A program made the position numbers and the translations under genes. Of a stretch of DNA of 64,000 nt, positions 23,636 through 34,621 are shown in pieces (the first letter of the stretch is position 1; each line of letters opens with the position of its first letter). The notes under the pieces were generated by a model. That model made no database searches and was not told where the DNA came from. It saw only the letters and a program-made list of their open reading frames with translations. Source of the stretch: Agroathelia rolfsii. Lineage: Eukaryota; Basidiomycota; Agaricomycetes; Amylocorticiales; Amylocorticiaceae. The stretch lies in NCBI GenBank assembly GCA_018343915.1, contig JABRWF010000003.1, positions 4,030,001 through 4,094,000 of the forward strand. The letters run 5' to 3'.

Positions 23636-25500
23636 ATGATCATCACAGACCACTCGAGTAAGGCAGAGGCTGCAAAGGATGATCGGGTAGAGGAATCCGA
23701 TGCAGGCGCACCACCCCCGTATTCTGGTCCTTCAGATTATACACAACCAACATTAGAACCGCAATCTTCAGCGGCGCAGTCACAGGCGCAACAGAGTTTT
23801 TCGTTGCCTGTGAATACTCCTGTGCAGCCTTACCAAGATCCTAGGAACCATGCGTCGTCTTATGCAGAAGGAGGCTATCCTGGGCATCCAATACCATCAC
23901 CACCATCCCATACCGTACCTGCCCACAATGTTGAAGGCCAGCCTCTCTTACCGAACAACAGAGACAGCATACGCCGAGCACGGTTGAGATTCTTGAAAAC
24001 CTTTGCTATTGCCGTCGGAATATATTTCCTGGGCGTAATGCTTGTACGAAGTATGGTTGAGGTACAAGTTCATCATGACGGTGCTCCTCGTGTATGCCAT
24101 GTCATTATTTCACTGCTGAATGCTCTTACCAACGTCATGCTCTAATTTAGGGACGTGGCAAACATCCCCCAGATCATTCACATCCACCATCCGGCGACTG
24201 GGATCTTCCAGGCAGGAAAGGCTCAGGCTCATTCTCTTGGCAGTGCACAGACGTCTCGAGATGGCCTCGTTCTGACCTCTCCCGATATGTGAGAGGAATG
24301 ACTTTTGATCTGCCTTTGTTTGCCGAGGAATACTTCTTTCTATCGACCGACACATCCTTCACAGGCTCAGTCGTTTTGCGGGCTAGTGATGAGGACAACG
24401 GACCCATACGTGTTGATGTCGTAGCTTCACCCCTCGTGAAGGAAAAAATTCCCGAACAAGTGAAGGTTTGCTACCTGGAAACAAAGAGAGATGGAATACT
24501 CGAAGGATTTCAATCTGGTATAGCTATAATGGATGTTCGTTGCTAACTTCTTCGTCCTTTTTTCCATTGTGCTGACACTACACGCATAGGATCAGGGCTT
24601 CTACGAGCTCGGCGTCGCTCCAGGGAAATCTCGTATAAAATTCGACGTTGTCATAAAAATACCTCGTCAGGGATTCAATATCACCAACCTGGTGATTCAA
24701 TTGCCGAACTTCGGTTATTCGATCTTGGGTCTTGAGGAAGCTTATTTCGAAAAATTGCATCTCATTGCGGAAAATGGAGCTATCAATGTAGAGGTAGGTT
24801 TTTCACGTTTAATCGAGATATTATTATCGGCGCTTAGTTGCCGATACCTCACAGCATATCAGTGGTCGAAATATCACAATCACATCTGATAACGGCGGTA
24901 TCAAGGGCTCCTTCGAGTCATCAGATTCATTGAGGCTTGCTACATCCAATGCTCCGATTGACGCAGTTGTTACACTGCATCACGATGAATTAATATCCCA
25001 CCAGCCCTCGGTTGACATGATCAATCACAATGCGTTAGTGATTTTCAATTGTCCATCTTGTGCTATACTTTTCTAAATATTGCTCATGATACTGCAGACC
25101 CATTAAAGCCAAGATTGGCCTTCACAACATTACGGACGACCCGGGCTCTTACCATGCCCTTGCACAATCCTCCAATGGCCCTATCGACATTGATTTCATC
25201 GCTCAGCCCGTAAACTCGCATCTCTCATTTACCGGTGCTACAACCAACGGCGCCCTTGAGGCCAGCGTCCAACCTGCATATGAAGGTTCATACTCCTTAA
25301 GCACCAATAACGCTGCTAAGGTTCATTTCCACCCTGATGCTGTCGATCCATCCGGCGAGCACCGACAACGCACTAGACGTTCAAACAGAGCGAACGTTCA
25401 TAGAAACCAGGGCTGGTTATGGTGGGGAGAGTCCAAGCCTAGTTCAAGAGGCGAGGTGAAGTTGACAACGACAAATGGCCCCGTAGTTTTCAATGTTTAA
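23636..25500 (+). CDS. Type II membrane protein with DUF7330-like beta domain
   Basis: Starts MIITDHSSKAEAAKDDRVEE. The first ~115 residues are a disordered Pro/Gln/Ser-rich cytoplasmic tail (APPPYSGPSDY, SPPSHTVPAHN). One membrane segment follows after basic residues: RRARLRFLKTF, then AIAVGIYFLGVMLV. The remainder would be extracytoplasmic and is beta-rich with repeated adhesin-like strands (GSVVLRASDEDNGPIRVDVV, LHLIAENGAINVE, ITSDNGGIKGSFESSDSLRL, NGPIDIDFIAQPVNSHLSFT). It ends EVKLTTTNGPVVFNV. The repeating G-x-I-x-G/A pattern resembles DUF4097/DUF7330-type proteins common in Agaricomycetes. Function is unknown. Several introns lie between 24090 and 25100. Confidence 0.7.
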
Positions 25501-25859
25501 TACCGTGTAGTTTTAAGCTGCCTTTTTTCTTTTTCTACTGACTATGTATTAATTCTTTTTGGGTAGTTTTTTTTTTCTTTTTTTATAAATACCACTTATG
25601 ATATTGAATAAATTTGTGTTGGGCTTGAATGATGTGATAGCTCGATTAAGTAAGCTGTATTCCTATGCCAAAGGTCCTGGTAATAAATGCAGTGAACCTC
25701 TTGAGAGGCAAAATGTTATGGAATGTTGTGTTGAGAACAAATGGAAAAACATATCCGCACGCGCCAACAGCGTGGACGGGGAGCAGCACTGGCACTAGCA
25801 TCCGCCCCGATCATCACTCCTAAGAAGTTCACGCTCGTCTTTAACACTCTTGCTCAGTT
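25501..25859. other. Intergenic region upstream of LSM4
   Basis: 359 nt. The first part is T-rich, fitting a 3' UTR of the preceding gene, and the rest is the LSM4 promoter. No TATA box or other element is clear. Confidence 0.5.
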
Positions 25860-26646
25860 ATGGTACGATCTACTGTCGGCAATATGAGAGCAAAGTTAAA
25901 TTCTGAAAGCCGTCACACTAGCTTCCTCTATCTCTTCTCAATGCCGCGCAGAACAAACCAATGGTACTTGACTGTCTACTCTACTACTCAGTCGTCACCT
26001 CTATACCACGCCTCTGGCGCAATTTCTCCCTCACTCTTGCGCGCATCTTCTCGATCCTTATTTTCTGATGTTCCGAATCGTCTAGTTGGTGGAGCTGAAA
26101 AATGGCGAGACTTTCAACGGCCATCTCGTCGACTGCGATAACTTCATGAACATCACGCTCCGGGAGGTGTACCAGACGAACTCAGATGGCGACCGATTCT
26201 GGAAAGTTAAAGAATGCTATATTCGCGGGAGCACGGTGGGTGGACGGATTCATGCTGTCCATGTCGTGATACACTGTGTTGATTGAATTTCTTTTCTGTC
26301 CTCACTTCCATGTGCGACACATAGATCAAGTATTTGCGCGTACCAGACGTGTTGCTAACCGAAGTAAAGGAGGAGCAGAACCGCGCCAGGGAGGCTAATC
26401 GCGGTCCTCGTGGCGGTGGTAACTCCCGACCCCGTAAGTGTTTTCTGTTTAGCGAAACGCTTTTATGGGACCGTGGTCTGATTTCCATGTTTGTGTGGCA
26501 GCACGAGGAGGAATGGGTAATAGAGGTTTGTCTATGTACTTGATTTTTCTCTCAAATCCTTCATTTATGAATATCTGGTTTTTATAGGCCGTCCAGCTCT
26601 CAGAAATATACCACGGGGTTCCCGTGGAAGAGGTCGTGGAATATAG
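25860..26646 (+). CDS. LSM4: LSM4, U6 snRNA-associated Sm-like protein
   Basis: Subunit of the Lsm2-8 ring that binds the U6 snRNA 3' end and of the Lsm1-7 mRNA decay ring. The first coding exon is only the ATG (25860-25862). Intron 1 is 25863-25921 (59 nt). Exon 2 (25922-25963) gives [14 protein letters not shown]. Intron 2 is 25964-26085. Exon 3 (26086-26235) gives [20 protein letters not shown], then [20 protein letters not shown] and ECYIRGST. Exon 4 (from 26325) gives [20 protein letters not shown]. Both Sm motifs are intact. The tail is RGG-type ([25 protein letters not shown]) as in other Lsm4 proteins, a region tied to P-body assembly. Stop at 26644-26646. Confidence 0.94.
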
Positions 26647-26934
26647 GCTATCTTTTCTTTTCTTATCCCAGGGATAGCCAATCATTTTGTTCTCAAGATG
26701 AACAACTGGCTGCCTGGGCCAGGACGGAGGAGAGACACTCCTGCTCATTGACAGATCTGTTCTTGTATCATACCACATTCACCATGGGATTATTCCTAGA
26801 AATGATGTACATTGTTGGATATTTCCCGTCCCACGATTGCTATTAGGAGCTCGACACAAACGATATCTCAGGCTACTTATTCCTAAATCTCTTGACACGA
26901 AAGACCAAATTATCCTCTCTGTCCATATTTGGAT

Positions 26935-28566
26935 CTATCTCCCACATGCCCTGCATTTTGGATGTGAACAAAGTCCATGGGCAACTAGTATGCTTAAACC
27001 AACCTTGAATAGATCACTACCAAGCTCCAGAGTTCGCAGAGACCGATCAGGCCTGATAGGTGAATCGTCGCCTTCTATTAAACCACTCAGCCATTCACGT
27101 TCAGCATACGACAGCTGACGCAAGTGCAACTTGATATGCTTAATGTGCCTGGCTCGAGAGATTGCTTCTGCAATATCACTCTTTTCGAAAAGCCAGAAAA
27201 GCCAACCATGCTTCAGTACAAGAAATGCGGCGATTATATAGAATGGACTTACAGCCTCCAACGCTGACATGCGGCATTCAATGGCTTCCAACATAGGAAA
27301 CTTAGATGAAAGACACTCAATGTCAACCTTCGACAAGGCTGACATGCCAATCATGAATTGCTTCAAGGTCATCCCCTGTTTCTGCGCGAGGGATAGAATG
27401 AAGTTTCCTGTGACGCTGATCTGGCCAGGGGTACTGTAAGCGTAGAGTACGAAGCTTTCCAATGATGGATGGGGTAGAAGTCTCAGTATCCATGGCCATA
27501 AGTTAACTGGGCCCATTGCATCTACAGACGATGCACGCACGGTGAGGTGCTTCAGACTTGGTAGTGGGCTTGTGATGGGCCGCGGAGCCCCAAACCCGAT
27601 ATACTCGGTATCCAAACTGACAAGGTTTGGAAGGTATGTCAACAACAAGGGGATGCTGTGGCTCGCCATACCCTTGAGGGCGAGCGTTCGCAATTGGGGA
27701 TATTGCGATACGACGGTGATTATGTTAGTTGGTGGAATACCGGCGCAGCGCTGGGCAGCATATCAGACATATGAGCACTTCTGAGGCTGTTTGACACTAT
27801 TACCGCAGACTTACATCTAGTTCCAATGATGTGAGAGAGTTTCCCAGAGACTCTGACCAGTCTTTCAAGGTGCGGGGTGGCCCTCCCATCACGAGAAGCG
27901 CTACATGTTTGAGATCGCGAAGCTTTTGCAGTTGAGTCCATGCCTCTTCACCAATATCGACATTACTTCGGATGGTGATACTTCGAATTGGAAGTGATTG
28001 TAGAAGTATAATGAATGGAAGAAGTTGACCTTCTGAGTATTCAGAGCTTCTAAGGTCCACCCAAGTGAAGGAGGATAGGTTTTTGCATAACTTGAGAGCG
28101 GAGAGAGCATTAGTAGTGATGTCTGGGTAGTATGCCCTCAGACCACCATGCACAGCCCCTTGAGGTAAGGTCAGAGTAAAAACAAAGTACACGATTCCTG
28201 AAGCAAATAAACTTGCCAGTCTCAGTCAAATGCCTGACATGTTTGGCTAGGTCCGGCCTTTCCAGGAGGGTGCTGGAAGGATGATAAAGTCGTCTCTACT
28301 AGTAGATCGCATTTAGTTCAACGCACTTAAGGGTGCTATTACGCATGACAATCCATCATGTCAGAAGTCTCACTGACATCGCCTCTGATACGTGAGTCAA
28401 GTACTGTGTACAGTAGAGGTGTTGCTGCCCTGTTGAACGCCTGGTTAACCAGGGCGCACGAATGCAAGTCGGATTGGTCAGATAGGTATTCGAGAATGAG
28501 TAGCAGGATATCTAGAGGCAAATCATATGGTGAGATTTGTGGGGAGGCATGACGAATGTCTTTCAT
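26935..28566 (-). CDS. F-box protein with leucine-rich C-terminus
   Basis: The ATG at 28566 gives MKDIRHASPQISPYDLPLDI. The F-box (LPLDILLLILEYLSDQSDLH, then SCALVNQAFNRAATPLLY) would bind Skp1 in an SCF ubiquitin ligase. The rest has irregular Leu-rich repeats, for example LKLCKNLSSFTWVDLRS, SLPIRSITIRSNVDIGEEAW, LRDLKHVALLVMGGPPRTLK and LPNLVSLDTEYIGFG, expected to form a substrate-binding solenoid. Such F-box proteins are numerous in Agaricomycetes, and the substrate cannot be predicted. Introns lie near 28195-28350 and 27690-27830. An open frame continues upstream of the ATG to 28638 but starts with GTG. Confidence 0.72.
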
Positions 28567-28989
28567 CTGGATTCTGGATGCAACTGAGGGGCCAGTGAAG
28601 GCAACCTTAGAGCTCAAGACCAAATGTTGCTCAGACACGAGGTAAGGGTGCTATGAGCATCAAACGTAGCCTTGTTATGACTGCATTTCAGCCCAACAAA
28701 CCAGATACGGCTGAGTCATGTCGGCCATGCAAATGATGCATGTTGCGTCGGCAAATCGGTTACACTTCGTCTTTCGTCATTTGAACGCGCTGATTTGTTG
28801 CGCACTGACAACATGATGGTGGGGTAATGGGCACAAGAACAGAGGAATCTCAGATCGATTGGATTTATGTATTGTATGCGGTACAGAATAATACATATCA
28901 ATACGATAACCCTAATCAACGATTTAAATACCATAACAAAAGAAGAAAACAAAACAGCACATGAGCATGAAGCCTTGGCACGACTTCAA
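28567..28989. other. Intergenic region between F-box gene and ERV2-like gene
   Basis: 423 nt, holding the F-box promoter and the 3' end of the sulfhydryl oxidase gene. No coding signal was seen. Confidence 0.5.
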
Positions 28990-29973
28990 CTATCGGCCAC
29001 CCTTAATGAGGGCAACACCTGTATCCGCATCGCGGCTTGGATCCCGCTCAAGGTCCATGGGGTCATCGCGTGAGTCCCCTATGGCCTTATTTACTGGCTC
29101 ATCTCCGCATCCACAATCATATGTCTCATCCAGATGGGCACAGTCAAATTCGGGTTTACCGAGACGTTCATTTACTTGATTGTGAACATGGCATAACCTG
29201 CATGATGTTAACATCAGATAAAACAAAATAGAGTTGAATGGGGCTCATACCATGTAGCAGCAGTCCGCCGAGATGATGTCTGTTTGCGAAATGAGTTTCT
29301 CTAAATAGGCGATAAATGGAAAAGTGGGCTGACTTGAGGCGGAAATTTCTTAAGCAATTGCTGGAACTCTGCAGCGCATTCTCCACAAGGGTATAGACGC
29401 GAGAAAAGGTAGAAGTAGGATTTCAGAGCTTCTTTTTCATCATCTGTCGGTTTCTGATGTGGTAGAAAGAGTCAGCCAGGTTGTGCAAAGATGCAGGGAT
29501 TGGTGCACTTGCCTCTGGGTATCGCAAAGTCATAGTATGTCTACGAGATCAATCATTTAATCAGTCAAAAATATATGCTGTCAGCTAAAGAACATCGTAC
29601 AATAATTTCCAGGTTGCACGCCCAAGCTCCGCTCTAACAAGTTATCGATCATCGGCATGAGTATTGCGAATTCATCAAATTCTACCCACTTGGCAGTTGC
29701 ATTTCCAAGTTTAGTCATGATAACGCCGCCTTGAATATTGGTGTCTACAGGAGCTAATATCCGACCATAGTCCAAATCTTTCTCTACACCACCTTCACCG
29801 AAGAAGTCGCCGGTCCAAGGACTGACGTATGTTCTGGAGGGCGGATGTAGCATGGCAATAGTAGCCACAATAAACTAGACATGTCAGACATCGAGAATAT
29901 TGCGTTGGTATATTGAGGGGCGTACTAGAGCAATAATTATAGCGAATAATGATTTGATGAAGCGAGACAGCAT
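28990..29973 (-). CDS. ERV2: ERV2-type FAD sulfhydryl oxidase
   Basis: Flavoenzyme that makes disulfides in the secretory pathway and passes electrons to oxygen. The ATG at 29973 gives an N-terminal signal anchor, MLSRFIKSLFAIIIAL joined across an intron to FIVATIAMLHPP, so the ER lumen rather than mitochondria (Erv1) is likely. The Erv/ALR core follows: MTKLGNATAKAELGRATWKL, LHTMTLRYPEKPTDDEKEAL, YFYLFSRLYPCGECAAEFQQ with the CGEC redox pair, then LCHVHNQVNERLGKPEFDCA, with the FAD-binding HN-x-VN motif and the second Cys pair region YDCGCGD. A 33-nt exon lies at 29601-29633. The intron 29454-29512 begins with GC. Stop at 28990. Divergent from the PARG gene. Confidence 0.92.
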
Positions 29974-30250
29974 AGTTGAAGCAAGTAATTGAGATTCGGC
30001 CAGTATACTGTCCAGCCTTAGTACCACGGTCAAGGTCACAGCGATTGTTTGCGCCCAAGCGCAAAGACGCCGGAATCTGTTTCCGTGAAGTGGCTGTGGG
30101 TCTTATTGATAGAATGATACTTTGATCCCTTGATGTCATCAAAAGTGCTGGTATGCGCGCGTCGGACATGACTGCCGCACACTGGCAGCCCCTCTTGACT
30201 AGCTTGACTTTGCACCCTTTCTACATAACCAATATCAGTACTCATTCCTC

Positions 30251-31198
30251 ATGGCACCTACAGAAGAACAGAGGGAGAGACTTAAACGTATAGGGGATGA
30301 AACTTTGAAAGCTATCGGAGACGGGGTCTACACGTTGGATGGCCAAACTTATGACCTGGCCCAATCCTTATCGAATTCGAAGCTCAGTACACGCTACTAT
30401 AGTCCAGACTCCATGCTGTCCAATTGGTCAACGATGCAGGCCACGGGCCCTAGCACCACCGCTACCGAAATATCCATATTAGAAATGTCTACCTTGGCCG
30501 GATCTCGCATGCTGAGCAAACAAGCCGCTGGAACAATAGGTGTCCTAAACTTTGCGTCCGCAAAAAAACCCGGTGGGGGATTTCTCACTGGCGCACAGGC
30601 GCAGGAGGAATCGATAGCGCGTTCTTCAACTCTATATCCAACTTTAATGACGACCGTTGGTCAGAACTTTTACACTCTCCACAAACGTGATCCCAAGGGC
30701 GGCTACTACACACACGCTATGATCTCTTCTCCCGGCGTGATCGTCTTTCGGGATGATGATGGCATTTGGAAAGAACCTATGATCATTGACGTTCTTACAT
30801 CTGCTGCTGTGAATGCTGGTGTGGTTAGGAAGTCCTTTTTTGGACAGGTCGCTGGAAAAAATGTAGAGGGACAAATAGAAAGGGTGATGAGGGAGAGGAT
30901 GGCTCGTACCCTGTTCTTGTTTGAGCAGCAGGGCGTGCCCAATCTTGTTCTGGGGAGTTTTGGGACAGGTGTTTTCCAAAATAACGTCGGGACCGTAGCT
31001 CGAATATGGGCTGAGCTCCTGATAGGGCCCAATGCGCGCTTCAGGAGATCATTTCACCGGGTCCTATTCGCCATTTTAGGTAGACAAACAGTGGATGAAT
31101 TCATCGCGTCTTTTGATGTCGTTGCGGCGGCTGCAGGTGTACCCTATAGCAAGCCTGTATGCCATGCCTCATCATCATCAGTATCATCACGCGCCTAA
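30251..31198 (+). CDS. Microbial-type poly(ADP-ribose) glycohydrolase domain protein
   Basis: A 315-residue intronless gene. Its catalytic signature is GGG-x7-QEE at residues 108-120 (context VLNFASAKKPGGG then FLTGAQAQEESIARSS), which fits the canonical PARG motif GGG-x(6-8)-QEE, with the second Glu as the catalytic acid. The upstream YTLDGQTYDL and downstream YTHAMISSPGVIVFRDDDG, then VLTSAAVNAGVV, match the microbial-type PARG family (PARG_cat/DUF2263, TIGR02452). Near the C-terminus, LVLGSFGTGVFQNNVGTVAR is the macrodomain phosphate loop (G-S-x-G-x-G-x-F-x-N). The protein would remove ADP-ribose from poly- or mono-ADP-ribosylated targets. The absence of introns is unlike its neighbours. 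It is 277 nt from and divergent to ERV2. Confidence 0.9.
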   Translation: MAPTEEQRERLKRIGDETLKAIGDGVYTLDGQTYDLAQSLSNSKLSTRYYSPDSMLSNWSTMQATGPSTTATEISILEMSTLAGSRMLSKQAAGTIGVLNFASAKKPGGGFLTGAQAQEESIARSSTLYPTLMTTVGQNFYTLHKRDPKGGYYTHAMISSPGVIVFRDDDGIWKEPMIIDVLTSAAVNAGVVRKSFFGQVAGKNVEGQIERVMRERMARTLFLFEQQGVPNLVLGSFGTGVFQNNVGTVARIWAELLIGPNARFRRSFHRVLFAILGRQTVDEFIASFDVVAAAAGVPYSKPVCHASSSSVSSRA

Positions 31199-31398
31199 TT
31201 TCCGGCGCAAACATACCTCAATTTTAATCCGAATACTCATATGGACGACTTCTTATCGTAAAAGTGTTCGGCGGTTGTAATAAATCTTTACAATGTGTTT
31301 TGCATGCATAAACCAGCCCTTCCCTTGTTAGCGCTCTTAGATGGCATATATGCCGCTCTCTCCGCTGGTACATATTTTCATGATCGCCTTTCTCCCCA

Positions 31399-32369
31399 AT
31401 GGCTTCCCCCGTTGTCTCTGACACCACCATGGTTGCTGAGTCTAAGAGCCCTGCGCTCAAATTATCCTGCTACGATCGACTCGAAGAGACTAATGTCCAT
31501 CATCCGGATTATTACTTGGATGACGGTAACTTGGTAATATTGGTTAGTGTTGTCTTCAGCTACTGATTTGCACTATTTCTGACTTTGGATAAATTTTACT
31601 CTCCCCCACTAGGTTGAAAATACATTGTTTAAAATCCATCGTTCCACACTTATTCGGCATTCAAACGTGTTTCAAAATATCCTTTCTCTTCCATTACCTT
31701 TAATTTGCAAATCTCGCGAGGGCTGCTCTGATAACAACCCACTAAACCTTTCTGGAATATTGGCCATTGATTTCGAACGGCTTCTCTGGATACTATATCC
31801 CGAGTAAGGGGGTTTCATCGTCACTGTTCGTAAAGACTGACTTTTGAGTTGGTTTCAGAACAATCGGCCTCTATCGGGCAACTACATTCTCCGAATGGTG
31901 CTCAGTCCTTGATCTATCGACTCGCTGGGAATTCAACGACATCCGACGGCTTGCCATTGCCGCCATCGGAAGAATATCCCTACCTGCCATTGACCGTGTA
32001 GTGCTGTCGCTTGAATATGATATTAGGGCACCATGGGTCCACCAGGCCTATATTGAGCTGTGCGAACGCCCTGAGCCCCTGTCTGTTGTTGAAGCCAGAC
32101 TACTAGGCCTGGAAGTTTCCATACGTATCGCACAGCTAAGAGAAAAACTTCGCGAGAAGGGAGCCCAGCCCCAGCTCCCAGCCCAGGACGACGGTAAAGC
32201 GTTGGTACTCAAAGATCAACAAGTGCCGTCTGGACCAACGTTGCCTACGCCAGGACAGGCCACTCATCCACCTGCGCCATCGCGGAAGAAGAAAAGAAAG
32301 CCTGTGCCGCCTGGCGCAGCAGCATCTTTCCCGGCTTCCGGGGCGCTTGTCGCACAACGTTGTTCGTGA
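31399..32369 (+). CDS. BTB/POZ domain protein (copy 1)
   Basis: Starts MASPVVSDTTMVAESKSPAL. The BTB fold is seen as HHPDYYLDDGNLVIL, then VENTLFKIHRSTLIRHSNVF, which is the Agaricomycete BTB pattern, followed after a second intron by ATTFSEWCSVLDLSTRWEFN and DIRRLAIAAIG. The C-terminal third is low complexity and basic (PAPSRKKKRKPVPPGAAA), a possible nuclear signal. It ends at 32369. BTB domains dimerise or recruit Cul3, but this lineage-expanded fungal type has no assigned role. A paralog follows at 33210 on the same strand. Confidence 0.8.
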
Positions 32370-33209
32370 TTCTAGGGTTCAAAGCCTCTCCACAGGTGCG
32401 TGTTCTACATAACCCCAATGAGCCTCGATGCTAAGCAATGATGCCACAATCAATAGCTGGTCGTGGGGATGGTGATGTAGATGGGCTCTAGGGTTCGGTA
32501 TGCTGGGCGTTGAGGCCTGAAGCTCCGGTTGCGATCCTCGATATTGCCTCGTTAAGTAGAAGGGCCCAGTTATCGGGCCAATATCTCAAATCAGATGATC
32601 AAGGACTATCTGCGCGTGTAGAGGGCCCTTGACAGACCTAGCGTCATCGTCAAGGCCGGCCACCACACGGCGCTGCTGATGTTGACGCCGTTTTGGAATG
32701 GCGCAGATCAGTGCCTACGAAACCAGCCATTGGGCTTTATGACTGTTATCACATAAATCTATACGCATCAGATTGCCATGTATGGAAGTATGCTTTACTT
32801 AATAGGCATTTCCCGACGTAGCTCCGACCCTAATAATTATGGAAAAGAAGCAGCGCACAATATCAAGAGAAACCTTTCTAGGGCTAGGACAATTAATCAA
32901 GAACCAAGATGACCCGGCCTATACCGTCGCATTCGCATCGTTATCGTAATGCTATTCAGCATCCCGGATGACCAGAGAGTGTGTATCACAACACACGCCT
33001 CACACGTGTTGTACGCCTTACCTACGAAGGCTATCCCCGGCGCTCATATGACGACTATATAGCCATCGCACCCATAGCGCTCTTGATTATCACTCGCAAA
33101 ACCAACCCCCAAAAAGCCTCAGCGAGCGCACAGCTCACTTTCATCTCATCTCCAAATCCAACATTCACAGTATCCATATTTCACCGTATTCCACTTCTTG
33201 TCGTTCGAC
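32370..33209. other. Intergenic region between the two BTB genes
   Basis: 840 nt with no coding signal I can support. Around 32980-33010 there is a short inverted arrangement of CACACG/CGTGTG words. The leader before 33210 is CA-rich, typical of fungal 5' UTRs. Confidence 0.5.
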
Positions 33210-34304
33210 ATGCCATCGCCTTCCTCTGCTTCGGCAAGCGTCCGCGCATCACATATCAGTCGCCATGAACAATACTACCTTAGGGGTGGTGATGTTAAGT
33301 TTCTCGTACGTAGCATCCTTGACTTGTAGTATCCACAAGCTCATTTGTGTAAATCAATGTCGCTCTGAACTTGGCAGGTCGACGGCGTTCAGTTCCGACT
33401 CCATAGCCACTTCTTTGAGAGAGAATCCAACTTCTTCCGTAACCTGCTGACGGGCCCCACCTCGCCAGGTCATGACGAAGATCGATTGGACAATGGTGAC
33501 TATCGTCTTGACGATGTCACCTCTGATGATTTTGCTACCTTCCTATGGGTGTTTTACAATCCGTAAGCTGTGCCTTGAAGCACTTTCAGAGCTTTATGAG
33601 TCCTAATTAGCTGATAATACTAGGGTTTATCACATGGACGACCGTGATCAGAATGACTGGGTCGTCATACTCCGCCTTGCTGACAAATGGGGATTCAACA
33701 ACATCAAAGAACTCGCGACACGCCGTCTCGAAACTAAGGACATGGATGAAGTCGACCGTGTAGGATACTATCAGGACTATGGCGTTGCCCCACAATACCA
33801 TATCCGTCATTTGGCCGTTCTTATCACAAGAGAGCTACCATTGACAATAGAAGAAGGCGAAAAATTGGGCATCAAGACGGCGATGAGGATTGCACGCGCG
33901 CGCGAGACTGCCCGGGCGGAAAAGAAGGACGGGCTCAGGACGCCCACAACTGCCACTCTCGACGACGAGGAGATGAAGAACGTCGTTTACAGCATCTTCG
34001 GTTTCGAGCAGCCGCCAGAACCTGCCCCACCGAAGCCAGAAGAAGGCGATACTGCGACAAAGGAACAGCAGCATGAGCCAGGATACCATCTCCCCAAAGC
34101 TAATGGCGCAGGCCCAAAAGGGTCCGCTTTCAGAATGGCTCGTCCAAGTCCGCACGTTGACACCTCTGTCAATGGTAAGTGTGCTACTCAGATAACTCGA
34201 TCGATCTGAGGTCTAATCACGCGTTTGCCCTAGTACTAGCTGCACAAGCCTCAACTCCTGTCAGCGCAAGGCTGTCGGCATCCTTCAAGCGAGGTGGCAG
34301 ATAG
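33210..34304 (+). CDS. BTB/POZ domain protein (copy 2)
   Basis: Starts MPSPSSASASVRASHISRHE. The BTB pattern is YYLRGGDVKFL, VDGVQFRLHSHFFERESNFF, DDVTSDDFATFLWVFYNP, then WVVILRLADKWGFNNIKELA. The helical C-terminal part includes LETKDMDEVDRVGYYQDYGV and LPLTIEEGEKLGIKTAMRIA. The tail (PPEPAPPKPEEGDTATKEQQ) is Pro/Glu-rich and disordered. The last exon after an intron at about 34173-34232 gives VLAAQASTPVSARLSASFKR and ends GGR. It shares order and wording with copy 1 (WEFNDIRRLA versus WGFNNIKELA), so the pair looks like an old tandem duplication. Function is unknown. Confidence 0.85.
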
Positions 34305-34621
34305 ATGAATGATTAAGCTGCGAGAAATAAAATTGGTATTTTTTTCGCCTTTTTCTTGCCTTGTCTTTTTGTTCTTTCTCTTTTTCACCTATCTTTACTT
34401 TCTTGTTTTTCTTCTTACTATTTCCATGTCCATTTCCATCTTGTTTTCTATTCCGGATTTTCTTTCAGAGGTATACCCAAGTTTCTTGTATAATAGCAGA
34501 TTGTACGAGTGTGTTGGAGTCATCCTGACGGTCGTGTTTTTTCTTTCTTTCTCTGATTACATGTATTGTACGTGCTATGCAATTGTAATTTTTTGTCACT
34601 ATGTCAGTTTAGATGCACCAG
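34305..34621. other. Convergent 3' region with pyrimidine tract
   Basis: Between the stops of BTB copy 2 and the polygalacturonase. About 34335-34470 is a strongly T/C-rich tract on the plus strand, probably BTB 3' UTR or termination sequence. The open frame through it is hydrophobic only because of the T-richness. Confidence 0.55.

Noticed and set aside
28567..28638. Upstream extension of the F-box protein
   Set aside because: The frame is open, but its first codon is GTG; the ATG at 28566 gives a sensible start just before the F-box.
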